From assembly GCA_965249895.1 (NCBI GenBank), contig CBDFNC010000001.1:806001-870000 (forward strand): a DNA stretch of 64,000 nucleotides. Reading direction: 5' to 3'. This stretch comes from CBDFNC01 sp965249895 (GTDB lineage: Bacteria; Pseudomonadota; Gammaproteobacteria; Enterobacterales; CBDFNC01). Of the stretch, positions 52,269 through 61,860 are shown one piece after another. Position 1 is the first letter of the stretch. Every line of letters starts with the position of its first letter. The translations under genes and the position numbers were made by a program. Under the pieces are notes generated by a model. That model was given only the letters and a program-made list of their open reading frames with translations. It made no database searches and was not told where the DNA came from.

Positions 52269-53054
52269 CAGGTTCATTCACAGGGAGCGTGGATTAACGA
52301 TCGTTCCCTGTGATAATAGATGACCCTGTTCTTTTGTTCTAAATGACCCGCACTAACTTTGGCGCCTGTGATTTTAGTTATTTGATTCACCACTTCTTTC
52401 AATCGCTCACTGTTCGCGCTCGGCTCCCGCAGGGCATTTTATGTCGTCAGGTCCTTTTACGGTTCGAAATACTCCATTTTTCAGCCGGAGAGTTCAGTTT
52501 TAGTGTTTTAAATATGTACGCTATGCATACCTGATGTACGGTTAAACCCTTGACGGCGCACGACCAGTTTGAGGTCGGATTTGATTAAATAGCTAGCTCT
52601 AGCAAGCACAGTGATACGGCTCTACAGATAAGCTTCTCTAAATATTCCACCCCTGATAAACCGGCAACAGGTGTAACAAAAATTTTAAACCCCGACTGTA
52701 CCTTTTGGCGTATTTTCCTGGCGGAAAAATTATCCCATTTATGTGCTCCTATTCGATGAAGACCTGAAAAATCCATAAGAAAGTTCGGCTCTTAGTGTAC
52801 TGACTTCTAAGTTGCAGTAATGGGCTACTAGGTAATATGGTGATTATCAGCCCTTAATACACCACTTTTGAATAGCCATAATAGTATTTCGATCTTTAGA
52901 TACTCATTGCAGTATTTTGATTTTGTTGTAAAACTTTAAATCAGCCTTTAGATTGATTGCGGCCTCTCAGCGCAATTATGTTTGGCAGCAATACCTTGAA
53001 TTTTTGTAAGGCTTTAACGTTCAATAATTAAAATTGGCAGCAATAGGCGGACTT
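52269..53054. other. 786-base region without a supported gene
   Basis: The start has a hairpin ACAGGGAGCG/CGTTCCCTGT (52280-52312, one G-T pair) that may end the cytochrome transcript. On the minus strand some coding-like text occurs (52585-52776, and a piece near 52350-52440 reading SERLKEVVNQITKITGAKV) but frames are short and I recognise no family. It may be a further decayed gene. AT-rich sequence before 53055 should contain the fpr promoter. Confidence 0.4.
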
Positions 53055-53795
53055 ATGGGAAATTGGGTTGATGGTACAGTGGTGGAAAACAAATTCTGGA
53101 CAGAGACCCTGTTCAGCCTAAAGGTCAGGGCGGACACGGCTCCGTTTATAGCGGGGCAGTTTACCAAATTGGGGTTGGAAATTGACGGGCACAGAGTACA
53201 GCGGGCTTATTCTTTTGTTAATTCACCTGGTCAAGAGTTGTTGGAGTTTTACGCAATAACGGTTCCCGGCGGTGCCTTGTCTCCCTATCTGGCCAGACTG
53301 AAAGAAGACGACAAGGTGCAGCTGGTTGCTGACGCCTCGGGGTTCTTCACCCTGGATGAGGTGCCTGATGCGGACACCTTGTGGATGCTGTCTACCGGAA
53401 CCGCTATCGGACCTTTCCTATCCATATTACAAACTGAGCAGCCCTGGCAAAGATTTAAGCATATTGTTTTGGTCCATGGGGTCCGATATAACTCAGACTT
53501 AAGTTACCAGGAATTAATTGCTCGGCTGTCAAACCTGTACCAGGGGCAATTTCACTATTTGCCTTGTGTGAGTCGAGAGCCGAATAAGCTGGGTCACTCC
53601 GGCCGGGTGACTAGCTGGATAGCCAGTGGTGAGCTTGAAACCAGGTTAGGCCTGGCAATAGATCAGCAAAGTCAGGTAATGATTTGTGGCAATCCCGCGA
53701 TGACCAAAGATACCCTGGCGTTACTTAAAGAAAAGGGACTGGAAAAAAACCTGCGCCGTAAACCCGGTCAAATCACCATGGAAAACTACTGGTAA
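53055..53795 (+). CDS. fpr: Ferredoxin/flavodoxin-NADP+ reductase
   Basis: FAD enzyme passing electrons between NADPH and ferredoxin or flavodoxin, 246 aa from ATG 53055 (AGGCGG upstream). FAD-binding RAYSFVNSPG is near residues 50-60. The NADP-binding glycine motif LSTGTAIGPFLSIL is near 107-120, and MICGNPAMT near 215. The protein ends ENYW with the C-terminal aromatic residue of bacterial Fpr. The DMT transporter starts one base after the stop, so the two are co-transcribed. Confidence 0.93.
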   Translation: MGNWVDGTVVENKFWTETLFSLKVRADTAPFIAGQFTKLGLEIDGHRVQRAYSFVNSPGQELLEFYAITVPGGALSPYLARLKEDDKVQLVADASGFFTLDEVPDADTLWMLSTGTAIGPFLSILQTEQPWQRFKHIVLVHGVRYNSDLSYQELIARLSNLYQGQFHYLPCVSREPNKLGHSGRVTSWIASGELETRLGLAIDQQSQVMICGNPAMTKDTLALLKEKGLEKNLRRKPGQITMENYW

Positions 53796-53796
53796 T

Positions 53797-54663
53797 ATGC
53801 AATTGAAACCACTTTATTTGGTCAGCCAGGTCTCGCTGGCCCTACTTTTTTTTGCGGCAAACTCCCTTTTCTGTCGTTTAGCATTAGCTAGCGATGCGAT
53901 AGATCCCGCCAGCTTTACCGCCATTCGTCTGATTTCCGGCGCTTTCACCTTGATGTTACTTATGACCTGTAGCGGAAAGCCTCTGCGCGTGACCCATGGC
54001 GGTAACTGGTTATCCGGGTTTATGCTTTTCGCTTACGCCGGCTGTTTTTCAGTCGCTTATATGAGTCTGGATACCGGGGTGGGCGCCTTGGTTTTATTTG
54101 GCTTGGTTCAGGTAACCTTGATATTCTGTAGTTTTTTAACCGGCCAGCGTCTGTCGGTGATGGAATGGTTGGGGGTGATTGTCGCATGCTCGGGTTTGAC
54201 CTATTTACTTTTTCCCGGTAGTCAAGCGCCAGACCTATTGGGGCTCGGCTTAATGGCCATAGCGGGTATTGCCTGGGGTTGGTACACGTTACTGGGCAAG
54301 GGATCTAAACAGCCGCTCCTGGATACCTATGGTAATTTCGCTCGCGCTCTGTGTTTTCTGCCCCTGCTACTCTTGGTCGGTTTCGAAAATATAACCTGGA
54401 GCGGTGGTTTGCTAGCGGTTGCATCCGGCGCATTGGCTTCAGCCATAGGTTATAGCATTTGGTATCTGGTATTACCGCAATTGAAACTGGTTCAGGCCGG
54501 ATTATTACAGCTGCTGGTACCCGCCATCGCCACCCTAGCAGGTTACCTGTTATTAGATGAATCATTGACCACACGATTTCTCTTGGCGAGCCTGGCCATT
54601 TTGGGTGGCATTACCTTGACCTTGCTAGGCAAAAACACTGTTAATCGGTCAACTGAAGCTTAG
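53797..54663 (+). CDS. EamA/DMT-family transporter
   Basis: 288 aa inner-membrane protein with about ten helices in two EamA repeats. The first (about 5-135) has the SLFCRLALA and FTAIRLISGAFTL opening; the second (about 145-280) has GIAWGWYTLLGKGS and LQLLVPAIATLAGYLLLDE. This is the pattern of drug/metabolite exporters; the substrate is not readable. It starts right after fpr. Its last 23 bases overlap the convergent ABC-exporter gene. Confidence 0.88.
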   Translation: MQLKPLYLVSQVSLALLFFAANSLFCRLALASDAIDPASFTAIRLISGAFTLMLLMTCSGKPLRVTHGGNWLSGFMLFAYAGCFSVAYMSLDTGVGALVLFGLVQVTLIFCSFLTGQRLSVMEWLGVIVACSGLTYLLFPGSQAPDLLGLGLMAIAGIAWGWYTLLGKGSKQPLLDTYGNFARALCFLPLLLLVGFENITWSGGLLAVASGALASAIGYSIWYLVLPQLKLVQAGLLQLLVPAIATLAGYLLLDESLTTRFLLASLAILGGITLTLLGKNTVNRSTEA

Positions 54664-56401
54664 CGAAACTGCGATACAGTTCATTGCTTCTCAACAGCTC
54701 ATCATGGGTTCCCTGGGCCTGAAGTCGGCCTTGATCCATCACCAGGATCCGATCGGCGTTAACCACAGTGGCCAGACGGTGGGCAATAATCAGCGTAGTC
54801 TTGTGGGCCATCAGGTGATCCAGGGCCTGTTTTACCTTTTGTTCGCTTTGGGCATCCAGGGCGCTGGTGGCTTCGTCTAACAGCAGGATAGGGCGATCCG
54901 CAAGAATAGCCCGCGCGATAGAGATACGCTGCTTTTGGCCACCCGACAGGCGTACCCCTCTTTCACCCAGTTGAGTGTCATATTGCTCTGGCATTGCGTG
55001 AATAAATTCATCGGCATAAGCAGCCTTACACGCATCTTCTACTTCTTTATCCGTTGCTGCGGACCTGGCATAGCGAACATTTTCTCTGACGCTGGTAGCG
55101 AAGATCACCGATTCCTGAGGTACCAGGGCAAACTGAGCCCTGAGGTGGGCTGGACTTACGTTAGTTATATCTACCCCATCGAGCGTTATCTTGCCTGAGT
55201 CCGGTAAATAAAAATGCAGCAGTAACTGAAACACTGTGCTTTTACCGGCGCCACTTGGGCCGACCAAAGCCAGGCGCTCTCCCGGTTTGATTTCCAGAGA
55301 TAATGATTGGATGGTCTTGATCTGCCCCGAATTAGGGTAACTGAAGTTCACTTGCTGCAAACTCAATTGACCACTTACTTTTGCAGGCAACAGGGTAGGG
55401 TTTACTGGTTCACTGATTTCGGGTTGGGTTCGTAATAGTTCAAGCAAACGGTCCGTAGCGCCGGCGGCTCTCTGGACACTGCCGATCACTTCACTTATGG
55501 TCGCGACACCACCCGCCACCAGGACAGCATAAAATAAGAAAGCGGAGAGCTCACCAGCACTTATGGCGCCGGATAATACATCTTTACCCCCTAACCAGAG
55601 AATGGCGCTGATAGCGCTGAATGCCAGCACCATCACAGCGGCCATCAGCATTGCCCGGTATTTAATACGTTGTTTTGCGGTGTTAAAGACGGCTTCAGCT
55701 TTTTGTGAGAACTCACTGCGGTCCAGTGGCTCGTGGACATAAGCCTGTACAGTATTAATCTCATGCAGGGTTTCATCCACATAGGCGCCAATATCGGCAA
55801 TCCTATCCTGGCTGGCGCGAGATAAGGCTCTCACCTTGCGGCCATAGAAAAGTATCGGCCCCAATACCAGCGGCACGGTGAGAAATACCAGCAAGGTCAG
55901 TTTTAAGCTGGTTATTGCCATCATCACTGAACCCGCCAGGACAGTGATAGCGCTGCGTATGGCCATGGACAGGCTTGAACCGATAACGGTTTCCAGTACT
56001 GTGGTGTCCGAGGTAAAGCGGGAGATTATCTCACCGGTTTTGGTCTTTTCATAGAAACTGGGGGAAAGATATAACAGGTGGTTGTAGACCTGTTTACGAA
56101 TATCGGCGGTGACTCTTTCCCCTAACCAGGACATTAAGTAGAAGCGGGCGAATACCGCGACGCTGGCGATTAAGTTAATAATCAGCACCAGCAATAATGC
56201 CTGGTTCAGCTTTGATTCACTGCCGGCTAAAAAACCCTGGTCGATGACATATCGAATTCCCTGACCCAGCGCCAACATAGCTGCCGCGGCAACCAGCAAT
56301 GCGAGTAGAGCTAACCAAACCCGGGTTTTATAGGGTTTCAAAAAGCCGATGACATATCTCAGGCTGGAGCCTAAGTGAGGAGAGGGATCTGTTTGGGTCA
56401 T
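54641..56401 (-). CDS. ABC exporter half-transporter (MsbA/BmrA-like)
   Basis: 586 aa fused permease-ATPase that works as a homodimer. Six membrane helices fill about 20-320 (for example VIDQGFLAGSESKLNQALLLVL and SAFLFYAVLVAGGVATISEV). The ATPase (about 345-586) has Walker A GPSGAGKST, signature LSGGQKQR, Walker B PILLLDEATSALD and switch histidine IIAHRL. It belongs to the lipid/drug exporter group; the substrate is unknown. It is not linked to lpxK, so it need not be MsbA itself. Confidence 0.9.
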   Translation of the reverse strand: MTQTDPSPHLGSSLRYVIGFLKPYKTRVWLALLALLVAAAAMLALGQGIRYVIDQGFLAGSESKLNQALLLVLIINLIASVAVFARFYLMSWLGERVTADIRKQVYNHLLYLSPSFYEKTKTGEIISRFTSDTTVLETVIGSSLSMAIRSAITVLAGSVMMAITSLKLTLLVFLTVPLVLGPILFYGRKVRALSRASQDRIADIGAYVDETLHEINTVQAYVHEPLDRSEFSQKAEAVFNTAKQRIKYRAMLMAAVMVLAFSAISAILWLGGKDVLSGAISAGELSAFLFYAVLVAGGVATISEVIGSVQRAAGATDRLLELLRTQPEISEPVNPTLLPAKVSGQLSLQQVNFSYPNSGQIKTIQSLSLEIKPGERLALVGPSGAGKSTVFQLLLHFYLPDSGKITLDGVDITNVSPAHLRAQFALVPQESVIFATSVRENVRYARSAATDKEVEDACKAAYADEFIHAMPEQYDTQLGERGVRLSGGQKQRISIARAILADRPILLLDEATSALDAQSEQKVKQALDHLMAHKTTLIIAHRLATVVNADRILVMDQGRLQAQGTHDELLRSNELYRSFAKLQLTD

Positions 56402-56570
56402 AGGATAACCGGATGGGAGTAAAGCCTTTATTCAAGCACCATTCTTTTGTTTATTAAAGGTTTGTTTATCGGTAGGTACGCTCAGATTAAAAATTATTAT
56501 TTTTGAAAGATTTTTCCCCCTTGCTGGGTCTACTGGCTGGAACCGAAATTGAAAAGGGAATAAAAGGACT

Positions 56571-56849
56571 GTGTTGCCGTACCGGAAGCTGAGTTTTATC
56601 TTGTTGCTGTTGTTTGTACCTATGTGCAATGCATCCAGCTGGCAACATGTAAACATCGAGCCAATATTTAAAATGCTCGATATTCAGCTATTGTCTCAGG
56701 ATAATCTGGAGTCTGGAGATCTCTGCCTGCCCAAAGTTTTAGAGACAAGGCAATTAGTCCTGTTAATGAATAAGCCGCAAGTGAATTTTCCTCTTTTACC
56801 TTTTAAGGTTTTTTATACTCCGTTTTCCCTTTACCGGCCACCCCGTTAA
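56571..56849 (+). CDS. Small secreted protein, unknown function
   Basis: 92 aa from a GTG at 56571 with AAAAGGA 2 bases before it. An N-terminal signal peptide (about 7-21, LSFILLLLFVPMCNASS) is clear. The rest (SWQHVNIEPIFKMLDIQLLSQ, SGDLCLPKVLETRQL) has no recognised domain. It sits upstream of the DoxX gene in the same orientation, 111 bases apart. Confidence 0.5.
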   Translation: MLPYRKLSFILLLLFVPMCNASSWQHVNIEPIFKMLDIQLLSQDNLESGDLCLPKVLETRQLVLLMNKPQVNFPLLPFKVFYTPFSLYRPPR

Positions 56850-56960
56850 GCCATCGCAAACTTATCAGAGTTATTGATGTACAGGATTTTTGGTCTGTTT
56901 GACGGGCCTGCCTTGCACCGGTTTTATCGGTGGCCACAGATGTTATAAAGGGATAAACAA

Positions 56961-57869
56961 ATGAATTTAAAGACACTAGATACAAATAGCCTTAGCTGGG
57001 CCGCACTCTGGCTGCGGGTCGGGTTGGGTACAGTATTTATCATAGGTGGTATATCCAAGCTAAGTTTGCTGCTAAATAGCGCCACACACCAGGGTATGGT
57101 GGATAATTATATGGGCAGCTCCGGTTATATTAATGCCCTGTTTCAGGAATTTTTATTTTCCGGTGGCTGGCTGACACCTGGTTTTTTCTTAACCTCTTTG
57201 TCTGCGTTTGAGCTTATTTCAGGAGTGATGCTGGTAGCAGGTCTGATGGTCAGGCCACTAGCCCTTTTCTATGCATTCCTGCTTTGGAGCTTTGTGTTTT
57301 CTTTGCCGACCCAAACCGTACCCGGTATAGATATAGGCGTAAAGACCTATACCTCTCCTGCACTTTTTGTGCAGGTCAGGGACATTACTTTATCTGGCGT
57401 CATGTTTGTCTTGTATAACCTGGGCGCCGGACGCGCCAGCCTGGATCACAGGTTTAACCAGTATTCTTCTGGCATACAAGATTGGGATAAGCTGGGTCTG
57501 TTACTCAGGTTATCTCTTGGCGTGTGTTTACTTGTGGGTGGATTCTTTGCCGGTTTCGCCAATATTCAATCGTTTAAAGTACCTGGCTTGCTGCTTATCG
57601 TATCGGGCTTGTTGCTGGTGTTTGGTTCGCCTCGAGTGGTGGCCGGTGCTGGCGCTGCGGTTATGGCAATAATGGTTTGGTATATAGTGCAGAAGTTAAA
57701 CCTGGATAAAAGTGTTATCGCCAACCTAAACGGCGTTAAGCGCGAGTTTGCTCTGCTGGCCATGGCCTGGGTTTTAGTCCGTTTGGGCGGGGGATCCCAC
57801 TATACCTGGCAGGATATGGTTTCGCGTTCTCGCGATTATCTGGGCGGATACTTAGTGAAAAAAGCCTGA
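56961..57869 (+). CDS. DoxX/DoxD-family membrane protein
   Basis: 302 aa with about eight membrane helices in two halves. The N-terminal half reads WAALWLRVGLGTVFIIGGISKL and ELISGVMLVAGLMVRPLALFYAFLLWSF, the DoxX signature. The C-terminal half repeats a helix pattern (LLLRLSLGVCLLVGGFFAGFANI). DoxD is a thiosulfate:quinone oxidoreductase subunit in archaea; bacterial DoxX relatives are mostly uncharacterised. No partner subunit is adjacent. Confidence 0.75.
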   Translation: MNLKTLDTNSLSWAALWLRVGLGTVFIIGGISKLSLLLNSATHQGMVDNYMGSSGYINALFQEFLFSGGWLTPGFFLTSLSAFELISGVMLVAGLMVRPLALFYAFLLWSFVFSLPTQTVPGIDIGVKTYTSPALFVQVRDITLSGVMFVLYNLGAGRASLDHRFNQYSSGIQDWDKLGLLLRLSLGVCLLVGGFFAGFANIQSFKVPGLLLIVSGLLLVFGSPRVVAGAGAAVMAIMVWYIVQKLNLDKSVIANLNGVKREFALLAMAWVLVRLGGGSHYTWQDMVSRSRDYLGGYLVKKA

Positions 57870-57943
57870 TGTAGTCAGCCTCTCGTTTGTTGAATAAGCC
57901 GCTACACTTTTATTGTCTGTTAAATATAAGTGTGGGGGCTTGT

Positions 57944-58138
57944 ATGGACTTGAGTCATTATGAAACCATGGATGCCAATATTCTGTTAGGTGTGATCAAC
58001 GAAAAGCTTCGTCTGGAGTGTAGTGATCTGGAAGACCTGAGTTTGTATTTTGGTATTTCTCAACAAGGGTTGGAGCGGAAACTGAACACCATAGATTACC
58101 ACTATGATGAAACAAGTAATCAGTTCAAATCCTTTTAA
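57944..58138 (+). CDS. DUF4250-family small protein
   Basis: 64 aa from ATG 57944 (GGGGG 6 bases upstream); a longer frame from 57887 is less likely. DLSHYETMDANILLGVINEKLRLE and DLEDLSLYFGISQQGLERKL match DUF4250, a small cytoplasmic family of unknown function with a helix-turn-helix-like shape. A terminator overlaps its stop codon. Confidence 0.85.
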   Translation: MDLSHYETMDANILLGVINEKLRLECSDLEDLSLYFGISQQGLERKLNTIDYHYDETSNQFKSF

Positions 58139-58166
58139 AGGGCGAGTCACTCGCCCTTTATTTTTG
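58137..58166 (+). terminator. Terminator of the DUF4250 gene
   Basis: AAAGGGCGAG and CTCGCCCTTT form a 10-bp stem with a TCA loop, followed by ATTTTT. The stem starts inside the stop codon of the gene. Confidence 0.88.
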
Positions 58167-58215
58167 CTTATCCTGGCGGTTTACTGCCTTAGTTAACTCG
58201 CCAGGCCAACAGCGT

Positions 58216-58518
58216 TTATTTCTTTTGTTCAATCTTAGTGAATTCTTTCAGTTTTTTGTTAACGTCCCGGCGTTCTTTGGATAGCTCTGCTCCTTTAATG
58301 ATATGGTCGTCAACCCTGTCTTCATAATCAGACTTCATATTTGTGACGATTTCCAGGATTTCAGTCCGGCTCATTTCTGGTTTGATGTAATCAACCAGGT
58401 TTTCCAGTAAATCCACCCGCTTTTGGTTATCACGGATCTTCTTATCGTTATCCTGGATTTCCCGTCTTAGCTTATTTTTACGACGGGCATTTTTCACCAT
58501 ATCTAACACGTTACTCAT
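58216..58518 (-). CDS. yeeX: DUF496 family protein YeeX
   Basis: 100 aa, highly charged and almost entirely helical/coiled-coil. RRKNKLRREIQDNDKKIRDNQKRVDLLENL, DYIKPEMS, MKSDYEDRVDDHIIKGAELSKERRDVNKKL matches E. coli YeeX closely. Function unknown. Monocistronic. Confidence 0.93.
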   Translation of the reverse strand: MSNVLDMVKNARRKNKLRREIQDNDKKIRDNQKRVDLLENLVDYIKPEMSRTEILEIVTNMKSDYEDRVDDHIIKGAELSKERRDVNKKLKEFTKIEQKK

Positions 58519-58655
58519 ATGTACACCTTTCTATTGATGATAATGTGGATCAATTTAACCGGATAACAGGATAATGCAACCAAAAGCTGTGGATCCTGAC
58601 CTGGCGCAATAGCCCCTTTGGGTAAGGTGTGAAAGGGTATTTTTTTTCAGTGGTG

Positions 58656-59885
58656 TTATATTTTTATTCGTATGGAATTGGTGTAGGCGAAAAGTTTGCC
58701 AAGCTTTTCGTCCTGATAGGATAGCCGGGCGCGTATATAACATGATTTTCCGTCATCCCCGGGTACAGGGTGTTGAATTACAGTGCTGGTTTTATTCCCT
58801 TGGATGAGCTTTTCCTTGGCAATAACGACACTGCTACCAGTAGTACAGTTACTGATAAACTCAGTCGTTATCGGCCTTTGCTGTTTGCTTGGTTGATGTG
58901 ACAGGGCCAGTACGACCTCTATGGGTTTATTACCATTTAGTTTGATGGTCTCCCCCACTAATGCGAACAGTTGGCCTTCATTCACTCGTACAAGCAGCTC
59001 AAGATCGGTGAGAAAGTCCCCATAGCTCGCCCAAAAGGTTCCGGCTTTGAGGGCGTTAAAGATATCTGACGGTTGTCGTGACGCTGCTTTGATATGGGTT
59101 CGAGAAAAGCTACAAGGGGAAAAATCCAGCTTATTGTTATGATAATCAGAGTTAGAAAATGCCCCCCACACATCGAATCCGGCGGAAAGCAACTGATCCC
59201 AGGCGCCACCTATATGGGCAACGGCTGGGTCCCACCTGTTGCTCAGCTTAAGGGGACCGCCATAAGAGCCAATTCGACAGTTCTTTTGGTGGCCAGGCCC
59301 TCCTTCAAATCCGATAAGTTGTGGCGCCGCCTTATTCCAGCCGATAAAGTCGGTTTTATTTTCCAGCTTATTAACGTCTTTTCTGCTTGGGTGATTGTAG
59401 ATAAAAAGAGCATCAGGCGCTTGCTTGCTGAATGCTGAAAACGATGCCTGGGTGGTATTGTCGCTATTTTCGAACAGGGTTTTAGCTAATGATAATTTGT
59501 TTTCATCTTCAGGGAGCATGATAAGGGATATGTGCTCCCGGCCATTATACTGCTGAGGGTTCAGCTCCAGACCTGCAAATAGGGTGAGTCCGGGGTAACG
59601 CTCCCTTAATTGATTAAATTTTTCCAGATAGGCGGCTTCACCAGATTTTAGTCTCTGATCTGAATGGTCCGTAACGGCGAATACCTGACAGCCCGAAGTA
59701 ACGGCTTCGAAAACCAGGTCTTCCATGGCCAGGTTTCCATCGGAAAACCGGCTGTGGGAATGCAGGTCTGCAACATAGGATTGGCCATTAGTATTCCAAC
59801 TAATACTCTTCTCCACATGCGCTTGCTCATTCATGCAAGCACTAAGAAAAATGGGGGATAAGAGGCAAGCGAAGTAAGATTTCAT
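58656..59885 (-). CDS. PHP-domain lipoprotein (putative phosphoesterase)
   Basis: 409 aa. A lipoprotein signal is present, with the lipobox FLSAC putting Cys17 at the mature N-terminus. The PHP metal-binding motifs follow: ADLHSHSRFSDG near residue 40, VFAVTDHSDQ near 70, GLELNP near 103 and YNHPSRKD near 161. A C-terminal region (about 290-409) appears beta-rich and of unknown role. PHP proteins hydrolyse phosphoesters; an exported, membrane-anchored version suggests extracytoplasmic phosphate scavenging or signal turnover, which is inference. Confidence 0.82.
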   Translation of the reverse strand: MKSYFACLLSPIFLSACMNEQAHVEKSISWNTNGQSYVADLHSHSRFSDGNLAMEDLVFEAVTSGCQVFAVTDHSDQRLKSGEAAYLEKFNQLRERYPGLTLFAGLELNPQQYNGREHISLIMLPEDENKLSLAKTLFENSDNTTQASFSAFSKQAPDALFIYNHPSRKDVNKLENKTDFIGWNKAAPQLIGFEGGPGHQKNCRIGSYGGPLKLSNRWDPAVAHIGGAWDQLLSAGFDVWGAFSNSDYHNNKLDFSPCSFSRTHIKAASRQPSDIFNALKAGTFWASYGDFLTDLELLVRVNEGQLFALVGETIKLNGNKPIEVVLALSHQPSKQQRPITTEFISNCTTGSSVVIAKEKLIQGNKTSTVIQHPVPGDDGKSCYIRARLSYQDEKLGKLFAYTNSIRIKI

Positions 59886-60098
59886 ACTTAAAGCTCATTC
59901 CATTGGGCCAAAAGGGGCTGGTTTAATCCGAAGTATAGTGGGCCTGGTTTTATTTTCTAATTCATGGCTTTCCATGGTTTTCATTGGCAAACTGGTAAAT
60001 TTTCCGGGGAAGGGACTTTGACCTGGAACGACTTCTGACAAATTATTAACGTATCTGTGGCTTATTTTCGGTAAGCCTGTCTTAAGGGGCGGTACGTT

Positions 60099-61610
60099 AT
60101 GAAGCAGTTATTTTTCCTAGTGATCGCCTTTATTTGTTACGGCTCCCTGTATCCCTTCCATTTTTTTTCACCCCCTACCGATAACGAGTTAATTAGAACC
60201 TTCTTTTTCCAGTGGCAAGGCCCTGTTCATAGAGGTGATTTACTTGCTAATATCGCTATCTTTGTACCTTTCGGCTTTCTTGGTTGGTTTTCCCTTCAAT
60301 TGAGTAGGGAGGCGCGTTTTTCTTTGCTGTTGATTATGGCAGTCGTTGTTGGTTTTGGCCTGCAGCTATTGCAGTTTTTCCTGCCAAGCAGGGACCCCAG
60401 TGTGATGGATGGCCTGTTAAACCTGGTGGGCACACTTATTGGTGTGTTATTAGCGTTTGCCAGTGAGATGAGCCTGAGCAAGTTTGGTTTATCCATTAAA
60501 CCTAAGGCGGGTGTACCCATACTGCTGCTGATTTTCTGGTTCTCCTATAAGTGGATGCCGTTTGTGCCTAGTCTGGATTGGCAGCAAATTAAAACCAGTC
60601 TGAAGCCTTTACTATTAGCCCCCGAGCTTAGTGGGCTCCATTTGCTACACGATATTACCGCGTGGGGAATTACTTTTTTACTGCTCGCCCGCTGGTTACC
60701 ACGAACGAGCTGGCGCTATTTTATATTTGTGTTGCCTGCCAATTTCTCGGCAGAAATATTGATTATTTATAATTCAATTTCCTTGTCTAACCTGGTTGGT
60801 GCTGTGTGCGGCTTTGGCCTTTGGTGGTGCCTAAAAGACGGAAAAAAAGGCTATTGGTTGTTTACTGGGTTACTGATGGTTTATATCAGTTACAACGGCC
60901 TGCAACCGTTTGATTTTGGCTCGGGGCAAGGTAATTTTCACTGGATCCCCTTTAGTGGTTTCTTAGGCAACGCCATGATGCTGAATATGGCATCATTTTT
61001 CGAAAAATGTTTTTTCTATGGCAGTGGCCTCTGGTTACTGAAGCGCTTGACGTTTCCACTTATAGCTCGGGTGAGTATGCTTGCGGTATTTCTCTATGCC
61101 ATTGAAATGAGCCAAGTATACAGTCTTAGTCATACCGCTGAAATTACCGACCCTGTGTTGGTGGTTTTCTTGGCTGCTTGTTTTTATTTTCTGTCACAAT
61201 ACCTGATTTTATCCGGGGCAGGTAAGAGAAAGTTGGGCAAGAAACCCAGGATTAAGATTATGCCGTTAAATCGAGTCGCTTTTTCCCAAATCCCGCGTCG
61301 AGGGGTCATTGTTTCGCATACCCCATTTCGTATCGGGCGGGTCAGTGATATCAGTGAAGACCAGTCTTTAAAGGCGAACCATCTGCCATTAAGCGATGAG
61401 TACCCTTATCAATTGTCGCGCAATCACTTTTTGATCACCATAGAGAAGTCGAGGGCTGTGATAAAAGACTGTAATAGCCAAATTGGAACTAAGGTCAATG
61501 GAATAACCATTGGCAGGGAAAAAGGCGCCGACAGAGCAATCCTGACACAGGGAAATAATCATGTGCTGGTGGGAAAGCGCTTCCACTTTAATATCCGGGT
61601 ACAGCATTAA
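60099..61610 (+). CDS. VanZ-like membrane protein fused to a C-terminal FHA domain
   Basis: 503 aa. Residues about 1-370 are membrane helices containing VanZ-like features: GDLLANIAIFVPFGFLGW near 47-64, LQLLQFFLPSRDPSVMDGLLNLVGTLIG near 88-115, and a second such half (IPFSGFLGNAMMLN, IEMSQVYSLSHTAEITDPVLVV). Residues about 400-503 form an FHA domain with FRIGRVSD, LSRNHFLI and NSQIGTKVNG, the phosphothreonine-binding pattern GR..SR.H..N. VanZ proteins are linked to cell-wall or antibiotic phenotypes. The FHA domain suggests recruitment of, or regulation by, a Ser/Thr kinase. Ends 3 bases from the convergent DUF1315 gene. Confidence 0.8.
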   Translation: MKQLFFLVIAFICYGSLYPFHFFSPPTDNELIRTFFFQWQGPVHRGDLLANIAIFVPFGFLGWFSLQLSREARFSLLLIMAVVVGFGLQLLQFFLPSRDPSVMDGLLNLVGTLIGVLLAFASEMSLSKFGLSIKPKAGVPILLLIFWFSYKWMPFVPSLDWQQIKTSLKPLLLAPELSGLHLLHDITAWGITFLLLARWLPRTSWRYFIFVLPANFSAEILIIYNSISLSNLVGAVCGFGLWWCLKDGKKGYWLFTGLLMVYISYNGLQPFDFGSGQGNFHWIPFSGFLGNAMMLNMASFFEKCFFYGSGLWLLKRLTFPLIARVSMLAVFLYAIEMSQVYSLSHTAEITDPVLVVFLAACFYFLSQYLILSGAGKRKLGKKPRIKIMPLNRVAFSQIPRRGVIVSHTPFRIGRVSDISEDQSLKANHLPLSDEYPYQLSRNHFLITIEKSRAVIKDCNSQIGTKVNGITIGREKGADRAILTQGNNHVLVGKRFHFNIRVQH

Positions 61611-61613
61611 CCC

Positions 61614-61835
61614 TTACGCGGCGGGTAAACTCACAGGATCACAAAGGGCGATTTCTAATGGGTCGGAGGGAGCAGCATTGTGCTGGACTTGCCAGCTGTG
61701 GATAGCGCTAAAACAAATATCGAATTGCTGTTGGGTTAATGGGGTGCCGTCATCCCAGCAGCCAAGGATCACTGCTTTTTGAAATTTCAGGTATACCCCT
61801 TTTGGAATGCCTTTCACTACTTGATGAAACGTCAT
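61614..61835 (-). CDS. DUF1315/YeaC-like protein
   Basis: 73 aa from ATG 61835 (GGAAAAAG upstream); an ATG at 61856 is in frame. KGVYLKFQKAVILGCWDDGTPLTQQQFDICFSAIHSWQVQHN follows the pattern of the YeaC/DUF1315 family (PEVY..L..AVELGKWPDG..LT.EQ). Function unknown. It lies downstream of pyrD in the same direction, behind a strong hairpin. Confidence 0.7.
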   Translation of the reverse strand: MTFHQVVKGIPKGVYLKFQKAVILGCWDDGTPLTQQQFDICFSAIHSWQVQHNAAPSDPLEIALCDPVSLPAA

Positions 61836-61860
61836 ACTTTTTCCAATTGATATCATTGTT

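Noticed and set aside
52585..52776. 63-aa minus-strand frame in the cytochrome-fpr gap
   Set aside because: No ribosome-binding site, no family similarity that I recognise and no conserved neighbour; kept only as possible remnant text.
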